Positions 42,462-58,260 of a DNA stretch of 64,000 nt are shown here, piece by piece. Position numbers and translations under genes: made by a program. Under the pieces are notes generated by a model. The model did not search any database. It worked only from the letters and a program-made list of their open reading frames with translations, and was not told the DNA's origin. This DNA comes from Cololabis saira (taxonomy: Eukaryota > Chordata > Actinopteri > Beloniformes > Belonidae), in the NCBI RefSeq assembly GCF_033807715.1, contig NC_084591.1:43922868-43986867 (forward strand). The letters are read 5' to 3'. Positions within the stretch are counted from its first letter, which is position 1, and every line of letters begins with the position of its first letter.

Positions 42462-42848
42462 GACCACTCCTTCATCCAGAGCTACTCTCCCTCTACCTTC
42501 ACTCCTTCATCCAGAGCTACACTCCCTCTACCTTCACTCCTTCATCCAGAGCTACTCTCCCTCTACCTTCACTCCTTCATCCAGAGCTACTCTCCCTCTA
42601 CCTTCACTCCTTCATCCAGAGATACTCTCCCTCTACCTTCACTCCTTCATCCAGAGCTACTCTCCCTCTACCTTCACTCCTTCATCCAGAGATACTCTCC
42701 CTCTACCTTCACTCCTTCATCCAGAGATACTCTCCCTCTACCTTCACTGCTTCATCCAGATCTACACTCCCTCTACCTTCACTCCTTCATCCAGAGCTAC
42801 CCTCCCTCTACCTTCACTCCTTCATCCAGAGCTACTCTCCCTCTCCAC
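42462..42848. repeat. 35-bp minisatellite
   Basis: About eleven head-to-tail units of ctccttcatccagagctact then ctccctctaccttca. The unit length of 35 (not a multiple of three) lets three frames cycle, which keeps long ORFs open without implying a gene. Confidence 0.92.
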
Positions 42849-43190
42849 AGCTCTGCTCAGCCAGTGAAAGACGTCTGGTTCTTCCACCGCAACGTGGCGT
42901 GAAACCAGTAGCTAGACTCTTCTCCTCCATTGTTCTCCATTGTAAAAAATCATGATATAAAAATGACCGTTAATATAACTGTGGAAGTTTTGGTTAACAT
43001 AAAGGTGGCATATAACACCCAAATCATGCGCTGGCAGGTACATTCTTGCATAATGTTGCTGCCAAGCCGTGATCACCAAAGTTACGTTGGAAAACCTTCA
43101 GATATGATGAACCCTCTTCAGTATGTGGGAACAATGCAACCAGACATGGACACACAAAACTGAAGATATACTGGAACTAATACTTTTCAA
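42849..43190. other. Non-coding DNA
   Basis: No gene or element is recognised. Confidence 0.35.
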
Positions 43191-43325
43191 TTTCAATTCA
43201 ATATTATTTATATGGCGTCTATTACAACAGAAGTTGTCTCTAGGATCTTTCCAGAGACCCAGAACATGACCCCCGAGCAATTAAACATAAACATAAACAC
43301 GGGCAGGTAAAAACTCCCCTGGACA
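43191..43325. repeat. Common teleost repeat (lipped by ttcaattcaata)
   Basis: The phrase agaagttgtctctaggatct, then tttccagagacccagaacat, closely matches 57799-57850 and starts like 62795. It is a piece of a dispersed family, probably a retroelement 3' end. Confidence 0.6.
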
Positions 43326-43992
43326 TAATACATGGTCATATTTGAAAAAGTCGCATAAAGTTAAATTATTTATAATAAAAGTGTTTAAATAAGGTAATAT
43401 GTCAGGTTAATAAGTTCATATCACATTTTTAAAAGTTAGAATCATAACTGACGAATATTTGTAATTGTTGAACAATGTTATGGTAATTTGCTGGTTGCAC
43501 TGCACATGCGTGCGATGTAAACCAACTGTGCTCAGCGTACTATCAAAGCAGGTGAAATCATAGACATATATTCGTATACGCATACGTATATATATGCCTA
43601 TGGGTGAAACTATGTAGATGCCCCATCGAGCTGATGTGATACGTCAACGTTGCCGCCATATTGGATGTGGCAAGACTGCGCTGTAAACTAATACAAGTAA
43701 ATGGACTTATTTTCATAAAGCGCCTTTTATACAAAGAAATGTACGTTTTACGTCTCATTTATTCATTCACACACGCACTAATGTAGTTGGGAAACAGTTA
43801 GGCACCAAATATAATATATTTAATTTTCTTAGATGGCAAAAATAAGAACTTTATTGATCCTACATAGGAGTAATTGATGTTATATCAGCTATAGAGAACA
43901 AGGTAGCACCGAAAAACAATATATATCCCCCCTCACAAAAATAAGAATAATAGAGAAACATATTTTCTCATCAGCAAAACAAATATTAATTT
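43326..43992. other. Non-coding DNA with a LINE 3'-end scrap
   Basis: At 43848-43915 the sequence agaactttattgatcctaca resembles the reverse of a Rex1-type 3' end. Otherwise unassigned. Confidence 0.35.
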
Positions 43993-44092
43993 TTTCAAGT
44001 AACAAAATAACATATTTGAACCATTTTTCAGACAATAAAATAACTGAAAAAATCTGAAAAATGGTTCAAATATGTTATTTTGTTACTTGAAA
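43993..44092. repeat. Perfect 40-bp-arm hairpin
   Basis: Positions 43993-44032 and 44053-44092 are exact reverse complements around a 20-base loop. The arms start tttcaagtaacaaaataaca. An RNA or single strand from here would form a long perfect duplex. Confidence 0.95.
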
Positions 44093-44126
44093 TATGTTTA
44101 TGTAAAATATGCTTTGTTGATATATT

Positions 44127-44749
44127 GGCCCCTGCGCAAAGGACCCTGCCCAATGTTCTCTGTGGGGGGTGGCGGGGGACGCAAAAATGCACCAGAAAAA
44201 ATGGATAAATGTATAAAACAGATGAGCGGTTCCCAACCCAGGCTAATTAGGAGCATTAATTAGAATCAGGTGTGATGATGAAGGGAAATAAGTAAAACAT
44301 GCAGGACAGTGTGCCCTGCCTGCCTGCCTGCCCCGAGGATAAGGATAAAACCATAACATGGTTAATATAAACCATGTTATGTGTTAATATGTGATATTAA
44401 ATGTGTTTCTCTTTCAGATCCGTGGGCCCGGAGAACAACCAGACGACATACCTGCCAAGAATCTGTCCTCTCTGGATAGTAAAGCTAAAATAAATTATAT
44501 ATACAAATAAATCAGATCCTGTTTTGGCTGCTACTCCAGTTTGTTATTTATAACAAGAACAATTAAAGGTATTCTTTCTCAACCTATAAGCTTTTCTACC
44601 TTCTATCCACAATATGCCAATATTCTACTATCTATGTGCAATACTCGCATCCTTTCAAGGGCAATATTATTATTTTTCCATCCATTTAAGTGCAATATCC
44701 CCCCACCCATTCATGTACATTTTGATCCTCCCATTCACTCGTGTTTATA

Positions 44750-44791
<42 letters not shown>

Positions 44792-46250
44792 TTGTGTTTC
44801 CTTGTTTACATTGTCTTTGCATGTGTGCACTTTGACGGAGCTGCTGCCTAATTTCACCGTACCTGTACAATGGTAATAAAGGCTTTCGATTCTATTCTAT
44901 TCTATTCTATTCTATTCTATTCTATTCTATTCTATTCTATTCTATTCCCTGAGGTTTTTTTTCCAATGGGATCTCATCTGTTCCAGTCATGTAATTAACA
45001 ATCATTTCAAGTGGATAATCAAACTATATTTATGTATAATTTAACAAGGAATGAGACAAAGATTCAAGGTTGAAAGTGAAACAAGGCACATTTATTAATA
45101 CAAAAAGAAAACCAATACACACATGATAAACAAATATATACATTTATATACAGAATAAAAACAAATTATATACAAATGATAAAAAAAACTATACATTTAT
45201 ATACAAAACCTCATGTTTTTTTTTGTCTTTTCCTGTCCTTCCAGTCTGCCAGACTCGCCACCAACGGCAGCTCTCACCACAGAGTCCTGGGTCTGAGCAT
45301 CAGCCTCGGGCTGCCGGCACCGTCTCCCCGATGGACACGTAGTCTCCGTGGATGAGGGACCAGCGGGTCTTCATGATCCCTCTGGATGAGGGACCAGCGG
45401 GTCCTCATGATCCCTCCCACGCGTGTGGCGGCAGGATGGAGACGGCAGAGCTGCTGCAAACGGCCTCCACCAGGACATGCTGAAATCCCGGCTGGACATC
45501 AGGACGCTGGACCTCCTCCTGAGGAGGAAATGAACAAGAAAAAGACGGTTGTGAACAAATAAAACCGGAAGAGGCCACAAATCACACCATATTAAGAATG
45601 CTGTCTGCTTCTCGTAATACTATATTTAACCTGGTCTTTGTACCTTTTGACCGTATAGAAAGGTAATTCTTGCCATTGTGAGAATGAGATGTACCTGCTG
45701 TACTCTACTGTCCTTACTTTTTAACAACTTGTGCTTTCTATTATTTTACCTCTTTCCTTATCATGTTATTTCATTTTATTATTTACTGTTTGATTGTGTC
45801 TTGCCGCTTTTAATGTTGATGTAAAGCTCTTTGAATGACCTTGTGTTGAAATAAACTTGCCTTGCCTCAATGGTGTAGATCTTCTGCACCACTGTACAAT
45901 GTTTTTTGTCTGTTAAGTCAGCTGTGAGTGCGGTGGTTACCTCAGAATCTGAGGATGCTGCGGAGCAGGAGACCGGTTTCCAGAGGTTTCCAGAGGTTTC
46001 CAGAGGCTCTGGGAGAGTCGGGGGCGGCTGGACCCGATGGCTCAGACCTGGGTGCCTTTAAATCACATAAGAATGAAGGAGAGAGAGAATGATGACTGCA
46101 ATAAAACACAACTTAGGATCATTCTTGCTGCCATTATACAGTTTGGACTGGAAAGGAGCAGACGACAGCGGGGGAGACGCGCCCGATTCGGGGAAATGTC
46201 GCCATCTGCTGGACGAAAAAATGCAGGACAGGCTAAAGATAGATAAAACC
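44127..46250 (+). mobile_element. Diverged inverted copy of the U6-targeting element
   Basis: From about 44141 the sequence is a diverged reverse-complement relative of the elements at 46.5-54.1 kb (end piece with ttctctgtggggg, the cagatgagcggttcc block, the coding-like pieces). Immediately left is GGCCCCTGCGCAA, matching U6 snRNA at the same insertion site. It lacks the far end: at about 46150 it jumps back to subterminal sequence. A LINE 3' fragment is inserted at about 44571-44947, which the other copies lack. Confidence 0.75.
44571..44947 (+). mobile_element. LINE 3' fragment (Rex1/CR1-like) with TTCTA tail
   Basis: The sequence ends aatggtaataaaggctttcg and a (TTCTA)n array (about 44888-44947). 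It interrupts the U6-element copy between ctactccagtttg...acaa and cctgaggttttttt, which are contiguous in the other copies. A TA-dinucleotide run lies at 44755-44790. Confidence 0.7.
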
Positions 46251-46392
46251 ATAACATGGTTTATATGAAAGGATTGTGAAAAAGGCTCTGTGATGAAGAT
46301 TTTCTTTTCTTTGGAGAAAGATTATGGATTCTTGTAACTGAGGGAACATTCTAGCTAAAATCTGCCATTAAACTCAGGTCAGATGGTCTCAG

Positions 46393-46438
46393 ACGGTCCA
46401 CCGACTTTAATATAAAACTATATTTGAGTCGGTGGACA
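46393..46438. repeat. Hairpin downstream of the split U6 gene
   Basis: gtccaccgact and agtcggtggac pair across about 20 AT-rich bases, just 3' of the U6 terminator in the U6 reading direction. Role unknown. Confidence 0.6.
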
Positions 46439-46448
46439 TATCAAAAGG

Positions 46449-46491
46449 AAAAATGAGGAACGCTTCACGAATTTGCGTGTCATCCTCGCGC
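46449..46491 (-). pseudogene. U6 snRNA gene, 3' half
   Basis: The minus strand reads GGATGACACGCAAATTCGTG and AAGCGTTCC then TCATTTTT, matching the 3' part of vertebrate U6 (nt about 70-102) and its T5 terminator. The 5' half is at 54119-54180, with three mobile elements between. An extra GGCGCGA-like copy lies between this half and the first element, as if from an earlier event. Confidence 0.88.
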
Positions 46492-46574
46492 CCTTCGCGC
46501 CCCCTGGACACCCTTCTTCTCTGTTCCATTTGTTCCAATTGTTCCATTTGTTCCAATTCTTGTTCCAATTTCCA

Positions 46575-46692
46575 CCAGCCAATCACAATCAGAGCCCGAA
46601 TTTGTTCCAATTTGTCGACCAATCAGAGCCCGAATTTCTGGGTTCACTTTTTGTAGGGTTTCCCCGTCTCGACATTCTCGTCTCGCATTCGG
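46575..46692 (+). promoter_or_regulatory. Possible promoter and first exon of the element transcript, copy 1
   Basis: Two CCAAT boxes in near-identical contexts (ccaatcacaatcagagcccg and ccaatcagagcccg) lie at about 46579 and 46619. About 60 bases on, cgcattcg is followed by the consensus donor GTAAGTAAG at 46692. No ATG occurs between, so the exon would be 5' UTR. The same arrangement recurs at +2539 and +5078. Confidence 0.5.
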
Positions 46693-46889
46693 TAAGTAAG
46701 GACATATACAATATTTTCCAATAACTAGTTAAACCAGGTGGAACATGACCTCAGTAACCGTGGTGTTTTTCCAACGTTATATTGTAAAATGACCGAGTTT
46801 GGGACGCAGAGCCTACGGCGTAGCCTAAAGGCTGATTTATGGTCCTGCGTTAAATCGACGCAGAACCTCTCGTCTCTCTCATACCTGCG

Positions 46890-47015
<126 letters not shown>

Positions 47016-47256
47016 AACGGGACAGGGCTGGTTGGTAACAACTGTATGTGACGTCAGATTAGTTTAATTTCACCACATGATTGTAACCTGCTCATCCATT
47101 ACTGATCACTGTACTGATCACTGATCAATACCTGACTGTGACATCACTGTCGTCTGCTCGTTTCATGTCTAAACTGTATAATGGCAGTAAGAATGATCCT
47201 AAGTTGTGTTTTACTGCAGTCATTCTCTCTCTCCTTCATTCTTATGTGATTTAAAG

Positions 47257-48085
47257 GCACCAGGTCTTAGCCATCGGGTCCAGCCGCCTCTGGAAACCTC
47301 TGGAAACCTCTGGACACCGGTCTCCTGCTCCGCAGCATCCTCAGATTCTGAGGTAACCACCACACTCACAGCTGACTTAACAGACAAAAACATTGTACAG
47401 TGTTGCAGAAGATCTACACGATCGAGGCAAGGCAAGTTTATTTGTATAGCACAATTCAACACAAGGTAATTCAAAGAGCTTTACATCAACATTAAAAGCA
47501 GCAAGACACAGTTAAACAGTAAATAATAAAATAAAATAACATGATAAGAAAAGAGGTAAAATAATAAAAAGCACAAGTTGTTACAAAGTAAGGACAGTAG
47601 AATACAGCAGGTACATCTCATTCTCACAATGGCAAGAATTACGTTTCTATACGGTCAAAAGGTACAAAGACCAGGTCAAATATATAGTATTACGAGAAGC
47701 AAACAGCATTCTTAATATGGTGTGGTTTGTGGCTGCTTCCGCTTTTATTTGTTCACAACCGTCTTTTTCTCATTAATTTCCTCCTCAGGAGGAGGTCCAG
47801 CGTCCTGATGTCCAGAAGGGATTTCATCATGTCCTGGTGGAGGCCGTTTGCAGCAGCTCTGCCGTCTCCATCCTGCCGCCACACGCGTGGGAGGATCACG
47901 AGGACCTGCTGGTCCCTCATCCAGGAGATCATGAGGACCTGCTGGTCCCTCATCCACGGAGACTACGTGTCCATCAGGGAGACTACGTGTCCATCAGGGA
48001 GACTACGTGTCCATCAGGGAGACTACGTGTCCATCAGGGAGACTACGTGTCCATCGGGGAGACGGTGCTGGCAGCCCGAGGCTGA
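47257..48085 (+). CDS. Putative two-exon ORF in element copy 1, unrecognised
   Basis: Exon 47257-47352 (96 nt) has acceptor gatttaaag and donor gaggtaacc; exon 47789-48085 has acceptor ctcctcag and ends at a stop. Joined in phase 0, the frame reads APGLSHRVQPP...ASSDSE, then EEVQRPDVQKGFHHVLVEAV, HAWEDHEDLLVPHP and repeats of GDYVSIRETTCPSGR from a 20-bp minisatellite. AATAAA follows at about 48354. No ATG is certain and no family is recognised. The diverged copy at 45.3-45.6 kb shows the same acceptor but a frame change, so coding conservation is weak. Confidence 0.35.
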
Positions 48086-48210
48086 TGCTCAGACCGAGGA
48101 CTCTGTGGTGAGAGCTGCCGTTGGTGGTGAGTCTGGCAGACTGGAAGGACATGAAAAGACAAAAAAAAAACCATGAGGTTTTGTATATAAATGTATAGTT
48201 TTTTATCATT

Positions 48211-48217
<7 letters not shown>

Positions 48218-48264
<47 letters not shown>
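48218..48264. repeat. (TA)n microsatellite, copy 1
   Basis: An uninterrupted TA tract, repeated at 2539-bp intervals with the same length. Confidence 0.9.
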
Positions 48265-48271
<7 letters not shown>

Positions 48272-48619
48272 ATATATGTATATAATTTGTTTTTATTTTG
48301 TATATAAATGTATATATTTGTTTATCATGTGTGTATTATTTTTATTTTTGTATGAATAAATGTGGCTTGTTTTTCTTTAAAACTTTGAATCTTTGTCTCA
48401 TTCCTTGTTAAATTATAGATGAATATAGTTAGATTATCCACTTGAAATGATTGTTAATTACATGACTGGATCCGATGAGATCCCATTGAAAAAAAACCTC
48501 AGGGAAAACCTTACATTGTTCTTGTTATAAAGGACATAAATAACAAGAAGAACTGGAGTAAGCAGCCAAAACGGGATCTGGTTTATTTATATATACTATT
48601 TATTTTTGCAGCTTTACTT

Positions 48620-48669
48620 TACAGATTCTTGGCAGGTATGTCGTCTGGTTGTTCTCCGGGCCCACGTAT
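48620..48669 (-). other. Possible terminal exon on the minus strand of the element
   Basis: The minus strand reads TTTCTCTTTCAG (good acceptor), then a frame IRGPGEQPDDIPAKNL and a stop, then AATAAA within 30 bases. The same block exists in the inverted copy at 44418-44468, with a longer tail. It suggests a convergent transcript, or a captured host exon. Confidence 0.4.
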
Positions 48670-49040
48670 CTGAAAGAGAAACACATTTAATATAATAATA
48701 TTAGTAAAATAATTAATATGGTTTTAAATATAAACCATGTTATGGTTTTATCTATCTTTATCCTTGGGGCAGGCAGGGCACACTGTTGTGCATGTTTTGG
48801 TCATTTCCCTTCATAATCACACATTTTATTAATTAATTAAGAAAAATTAATTGTTTCAATCTAATCTAATCTAATCTGTTGATGACAAAGCTGGGAACCG
48901 CTGATCTGTTTTATCCACCGTTTGTTATTGTGGTGAATTATTTCGTCCAGCAGATGGCGCCATTTCACCCAATCGGGCGCGTCTCCCCCGCTGCCCACCG
49001 CCACCCCCCACAGAGAAGAATGGGCAGGGTCCCTCGCGCC

Positions 49041-51572
<2,532 letters not shown>

Positions 51573-51579
51573 TCGCGCC

Positions 51580-54111
<2,532 letters not shown>

Positions 54112-54118
54112 TCGCGCC

Positions 54119-54124
54119 GGGGCC

Positions 54125-54165
<41 letters not shown>

Positions 54166-54180
54166 ATACCGTAGTAACAC
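54119..54180 (-). pseudogene. U6 snRNA gene, 5' half
   Basis: Minus-strand nt 1-62 match U6 exactly from CACATATACT through ATTAGCATGGCCCC, including the ACAGAGA box (54135-54141) and the AGC triad (54127-54129). The 5' hairpin differs from the common form but still pairs: GTGTTAC, loop TACG, GTATCAC, with one mismatch. The gene is cut at the start of the internal stem-loop by the inserted elements, so no full U6 RNA can be made. Confidence 0.9.
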
Positions 54181-54199
54181 AACAGAGAGGACTCTGTGA

Positions 54200-54215
54200 G
54201 CCGTATTTACCTACC
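54200..54215 (-). promoter_or_regulatory. TATA-like box of the split U6 gene
   Basis: The minus strand has TAAATACGG about 24-29 bases upstream of the U6 start, the position of the TATA element in pol III U6 promoters. A proximal sequence element is not assigned. Confidence 0.45.
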
Positions 54216-54760
54216 CCGGGTATGAGACCCTAGAGTCACATGGCTGCCTCACCGGAGGGCAGAAATGGGCTCTTATGGGAGAAAAACAACTCAAAAACAA
54301 CTCAAAAACAAGTACTACAACTTCATTACACAGCTATATACATTAAACAACACATCCATTTACCAATGTGACAAGATCTGGTTCTGATCCGTCACATTTA
54401 GCCTCAGCTTGGGAGAGAGAGCGGGCTCTCACTCGTGAGTGGGGGGCTGCAGAGACAAAGACGGGCTGATGTGGCGTCCCCCTCCCCCCACAGTGACCCG
54501 AGGACGGCGGGTACCAGTAAACCATGAATAAAACCTGCTCAGGGACTGAGAACTCCACTACAACATAAACCAGAAGGCTAATCTGGATTCCTCCGGGCCT
54601 GGAGATACTCGTGTCCTGCTCGGATCACAAACCCGGCTGTTTGTTGCACTGCAGAACACATCTGGATCTGGATTGAACATGAAGACCCTCTGGGGTTCTT
54701 TAGTTCTGCTTAGAGCCTCTGTATTTAAATGAAGTGCATGTGAGTGATAGCGTTGCTGAA
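54216..54760. other. Non-coding DNA upstream of U6
   Basis: No gene is recognised. Short ORFs here have no similarity that I can name. Confidence 0.35.
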
Positions 54761-54762
54761 GA

Positions 54763-54786
54763 CCCTAACCCTAACCCTAACCCTAA
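54763..54786. repeat. Interstitial telomere-type repeat
   Basis: Four perfect CCCTAA units in tandem. Too short to be a chromosome end; may mark a repaired break. Confidence 0.85.
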
Positions 54787-55744
54787 AAAGCTTGATCTTT
54801 TGTGTTAAACTGAAATAAAAAGGAAGACGTTATTTGCTGTTGATGTAATGTCACTCGCCTGCCACTTGATGGCGCCACCTGACCGCTCTCCTGCAGCTGC
54901 CGCCGGAGCCCGGCGCCTGGAAGGGAGAGGAATCCACTTCATAGGTTTGAATCCAAATGAATGGGTACACTCACATCTAGTTTGGATGTTTTTCTCAGCT
55001 GTGACAATGAAGAGGGGATTTAAGAAAAGGTTCGTTATTCAGGATGCAGTTTACAAACATGTTCAAGAAGTTTACTGTCATCTACAGCAGCAACACAAAG
55101 TTGTATTGAGCAATTAAGAACTTGTGACAAGGAATGCATTTAATAATAATATTAACACTCAAAGCAAGTAAAAACAAGGAGCTAGAAGCATAAACAACGA
55201 GAAAAAAATAACTAAAATCCGTATAAATAAGGGCATTTAAAAAGGTAAACAAAAATATTTACAAAGTTGCAGGAATGTATTGACCAATTTGCTGAATGTA
55301 CAGTGGATATGAAAATGTGCAAAAGTAATATGAGCAGGATTCCCCTCAGACTCACGTCCTGCCTCTCCGACCGTAGGCTCTGCGTCGATTTAACGCAGTT
55401 AAAGCATTATTTATTCAACAGGAAGAGATCACTTAAAACTGACATGTGTAGGTGTCTTTCTTGGTGTCTGGCTCAGACAGATGGGGCTGGAGACCCCCAC
55501 TCATAGAAAAACAAGAACTCCTCCTTTTGGGGGATAAAACACTGTAGTGCTGAGTGTGCGTTTCTCTCCTACCTCTGTGGTTTCAAATAGGAAAATAGTG
55601 TGCATGATATAATAAAGTTTGATTTGTCCCTTGATGGTTTTCTCTGTTTTTTCTTATGGTGCCCCAGATTAAAGAACTTCAGGTCTTTCACCATCATCAC
55701 CACCTGTAGTCTGTCTGTGAGCAAGTCCAGTATCCAGTAACGGG
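54787..55744. other. Non-coding DNA with a Harbinger scrap
   Basis: The piece ccgtaggctctgcgtcgatt then taacgcag at about 55371-55397 belongs to the Harbinger MITE family of 15.2 kb. The short plus-strand ORFs are not recognised. Confidence 0.4.
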
Positions 55745-55958
55745 TGGGTGTTGGTACTCATGGGTCGGCCGGTTTGGCTGTTAGCTTCAACAGCCTGATG
55801 AAGGCGGGACTGTAATCCAGGAACAGAGCCCGTGCGTCGGTGTTCTTACTGTCCAGGTGTTGGAAGGTGAAGTGAAGTGCTGCAGCCATTGCGTCGTCCA
55901 CTGATCTGTTGGTGCGGTGGGCCAACTTGTAGGGGTCCACTGTGTCAGGAGCCATGGA
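55745..55958 (-). pseudogene. LINE reverse-transcriptase fragment
   Basis: The minus strand reads HRTNRSVDDAMAAALHF, DARALFLDYSPAF, which carries the first RT Asp motif of Rex/L2-type fish LINEs. It is joined directly to a copia-type fragment, so one interrupted the other or a rearrangement fused them. Confidence 0.65.
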
Positions 55959-55959
55959 G

Positions 55960-56540
55960 TTGATGTGCGTTGAAAAAGTTTCTCTGTGCTGTTGGTCTCT
56001 GGAGGAGGTTTAATGAAAATGTCTGTCAACAGTTCCAGTGCTTGTAATAAGGTGGATTTTATGTCCAAAGCTGTCACTGTTTTTGACAACTTACTGCCAC
56101 AAGGAATCTCAGAGAGAATCGGAGAGAGTTGGAGATTCCTTTTGAGTGTTTGAGCTCAGAAACTTGTAGTTCCTCAAAACCTTGCGCAACAAGCCTGGCT
56201 TTTGGTACCAGTCCATTTTCCATCTCTTTCAGAGTGCACACCCAACAAGTAGAAATGCAGATGTCCTTTGTCCTCAACTTCCTCAAACACATGGTTTTGT
56301 ATCCAGCTTTTAATTCCACTGGTGTTGGCTTCATCAAATGATACATCCTTAGTCACAAATACATCCTTACATGTATCAGAGCTGGAGGCCTGAGCCTGGA
56401 CTTGAAAATCCTGCAACTGCAACAGATCACCTGCTGCACTGTTACCCGCCACCTCAGCTGGCTCAAGCAGCTCCAGGTTATACCAGTTCATATATTTTCC
56501 TGTGGCTTTGCCAGCACATCCCAATACCATTGCTGTCTGT
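55960..56540 (-). pseudogene. Ty1/copia-type reverse-transcriptase fragment
   Basis: Minus-strand reading gives SWIQNHVFEEVEDKG, STCWVCTLKE, then KARLVAQGFEELQ, and after a frame change ALDIKSTLLQ and DIFIKPPPE. This is the start of the copia RT domain (RVT_2 type) in the right order. Stops and frameshifts are present. Copia elements are rare in vertebrates but known in fish. Confidence 0.7.
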
Positions 56541-57023
56541 GAACCGTTTGCTGTTTGAGGTGGCCCTCGGTGCTGCTGTTGCTTGTGATGGGGGCCCGAG
56601 GGTGGGGTGTCCGGGTTGCAGCCCTCTTTGGTCCTCCCGGGTCTCTGGTTGGCAGTGGTGTAGCGTTAGCGATTAACATATATAAATATATACATTTATG
56701 ATCTTAGCCTTCTTTGGAAGATTTTTTTGTTCTTTTTCTTTTTTTTTTCTTGAGTTAAATACAATATGACTAGACTCTCAAGAGGGCTGGGGAAGGAAAC
56801 ACACACACACACACACACATACATGTGCACACAAAAACCCTTTTATTACTAAATTAAAATGCATAAATACATATATTTATATGTGGCTTTTAGGTTTTGC
56901 CAAACTTGGTATTAACCATTACAGTAATATATATGCATATAAAGGGGGAATATAGGGTTAGGGGGAAGACCTTCCTGTTTAGAAAAACTTTTCATTCAAT
57001 TCAGCTTTAGTTATATAGCATCT
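56541..57023. other. Non-coding DNA with a short CA tract
   Basis: A CA tract at 56799-56818, otherwise AT-rich. The right end (56995-57031) is the left part of a common teleost repeat split by the hAT MITE. Confidence 0.4.
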
Positions 57024-57031
57024 ATTACAAT

Positions 57032-57790
57032 TAGGGCTGTTCGATTTTGCCCAAAAATAAAATCTCGATTTTTTTTCTCTCAAAATCCGATTTTCGATTA
57101 CGATTACGATTATTTTGTGAATTCACAAAAGGCAAAGAAATTATTTCAAATATGCTGTTTATTTATTGAATATTTGCCCCATTGGGCTTTAAGTGCAAAC
57201 TTTGCTCTTATTAAACCAAAAATGAATGAATAAAGTGCAAAACTCTGTAAAATAAGTTGAAAAAAAGTTTTAAAAAATATAATAAAATATAAAGTTTTAT
57301 CTCTGGAAAAAAAAATCAGCAAATCAGCACTTGCAAACATACAGTAAGTTATATTTCCAATTAAATAAAACAAGACATTTTCTAATTAAACTAAACTGGG
57401 TCTTTGCATGCTAAATAATAATGCAACCCATGAAGGAGGTAGAGGTGTGTAATGTCAGTCATTACATTTGCTGTTCACATTTGCAAGTTTTTTGCAAGGA
57501 ACACGAGCCGGTCTACCGCATCTGGCTTGAGGGATGCCCGGTGGCATGTTACAACGCCCCCTCCTACACTAAAGAGCCTCTCCCATGGGGCACTTGTTGC
57601 AGGTATTGAGAGGTATTCCCATCAATCATTAATATGGTATCAATCATTAATATGTGTGCAGACAAGGTAAAAAAAAATTAAAATTAAAAAAAATTAAAAA
57701 AAATATCGATTTTACGATTTTCACGTTTTAACATCGTTCTAATTACATAATCGCGATTACGATTTAAAATCGATTAATCGAACAGCCCTA
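57032..57790. mobile_element. hAT MITE, 759 bp
   Basis: Ends tagggctgttcgatt and aatcgaacagcccta are inverted and flanked by a perfect 8-bp duplication, attacaat (57024-57031 and 57791-57798). The interior has subterminal cgattacgattacgat repeats and no transposase. It is inserted in the dispersed repeat also seen at 43.2 kb. Confidence 0.93.
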
Positions 57791-57798
57791 ATTACAAT

Positions 57799-58260
57799 AC
57801 AAGTTGTCTCTAGGTGCTTTCCAGAGACCCAGAACATGACCCCGAGCATCTTGTAGTCTCAGTTTTACTTGTGTTTAGACTCCGCTCTGATTTATGTCTG
57901 GATTGTATGTCTCATTTTACAGCTTGAATGCCCTGATTTCTTCCATCAATCCTTCAAATCTATTCCTAGCTCAGCTCAGGCTGTACAAACACTGGCTTCA
58001 TCTGGATTTAAAGCACACAGATTGCAACCACCCCTCTGCCTGACTGCAGCTCTCTGCTCAGGTCCCACCTGGATGCTGCCAGCAACAAATTGTTGCATAG
58101 CAACCGCCCGCTCTTCGCTTACACTGTTTTCTCCAGGAAAGAGCTTGGGAACCTCAAATGATTTCATTATGTGGGTAGAGTCGCCCACACGGGCCAGTGT
58201 CAACCAACTGCCACGAGGGCTCTTGTTCTTTTACTTTCTCTGTCCATCTTCCTTCTAAAG
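57799..58260 (-). other. Repeat end plus an unrecognised minus-strand ORF
   Basis: 57799-57850 is the right part of the repeat split by the hAT MITE. At 58203-57976 a minus-strand frame reads KSFEVPKLFPGENSVSEERA then AVRQRGGCNLCALNPDEA. It looks protein-like but matches nothing that I can name and has no clear splice sites. It could be a decayed exon or chance. Confidence 0.3.

Noticed and set aside
42428..42955. 175- and 152-residue Ser/Leu/His-rich ORFs
   Set aside because: Made by an 11-unit, 35-bp minisatellite; all frames cycle and no start, splice or family evidence supports a gene.
46407..46656. Asn/Trp- or Glu/Gln-rich ORFs around 46.5 kb (and copies)
   Set aside because: They arise from ttccaattgttcca-type short repeats and span the U6 remnant; not coding.
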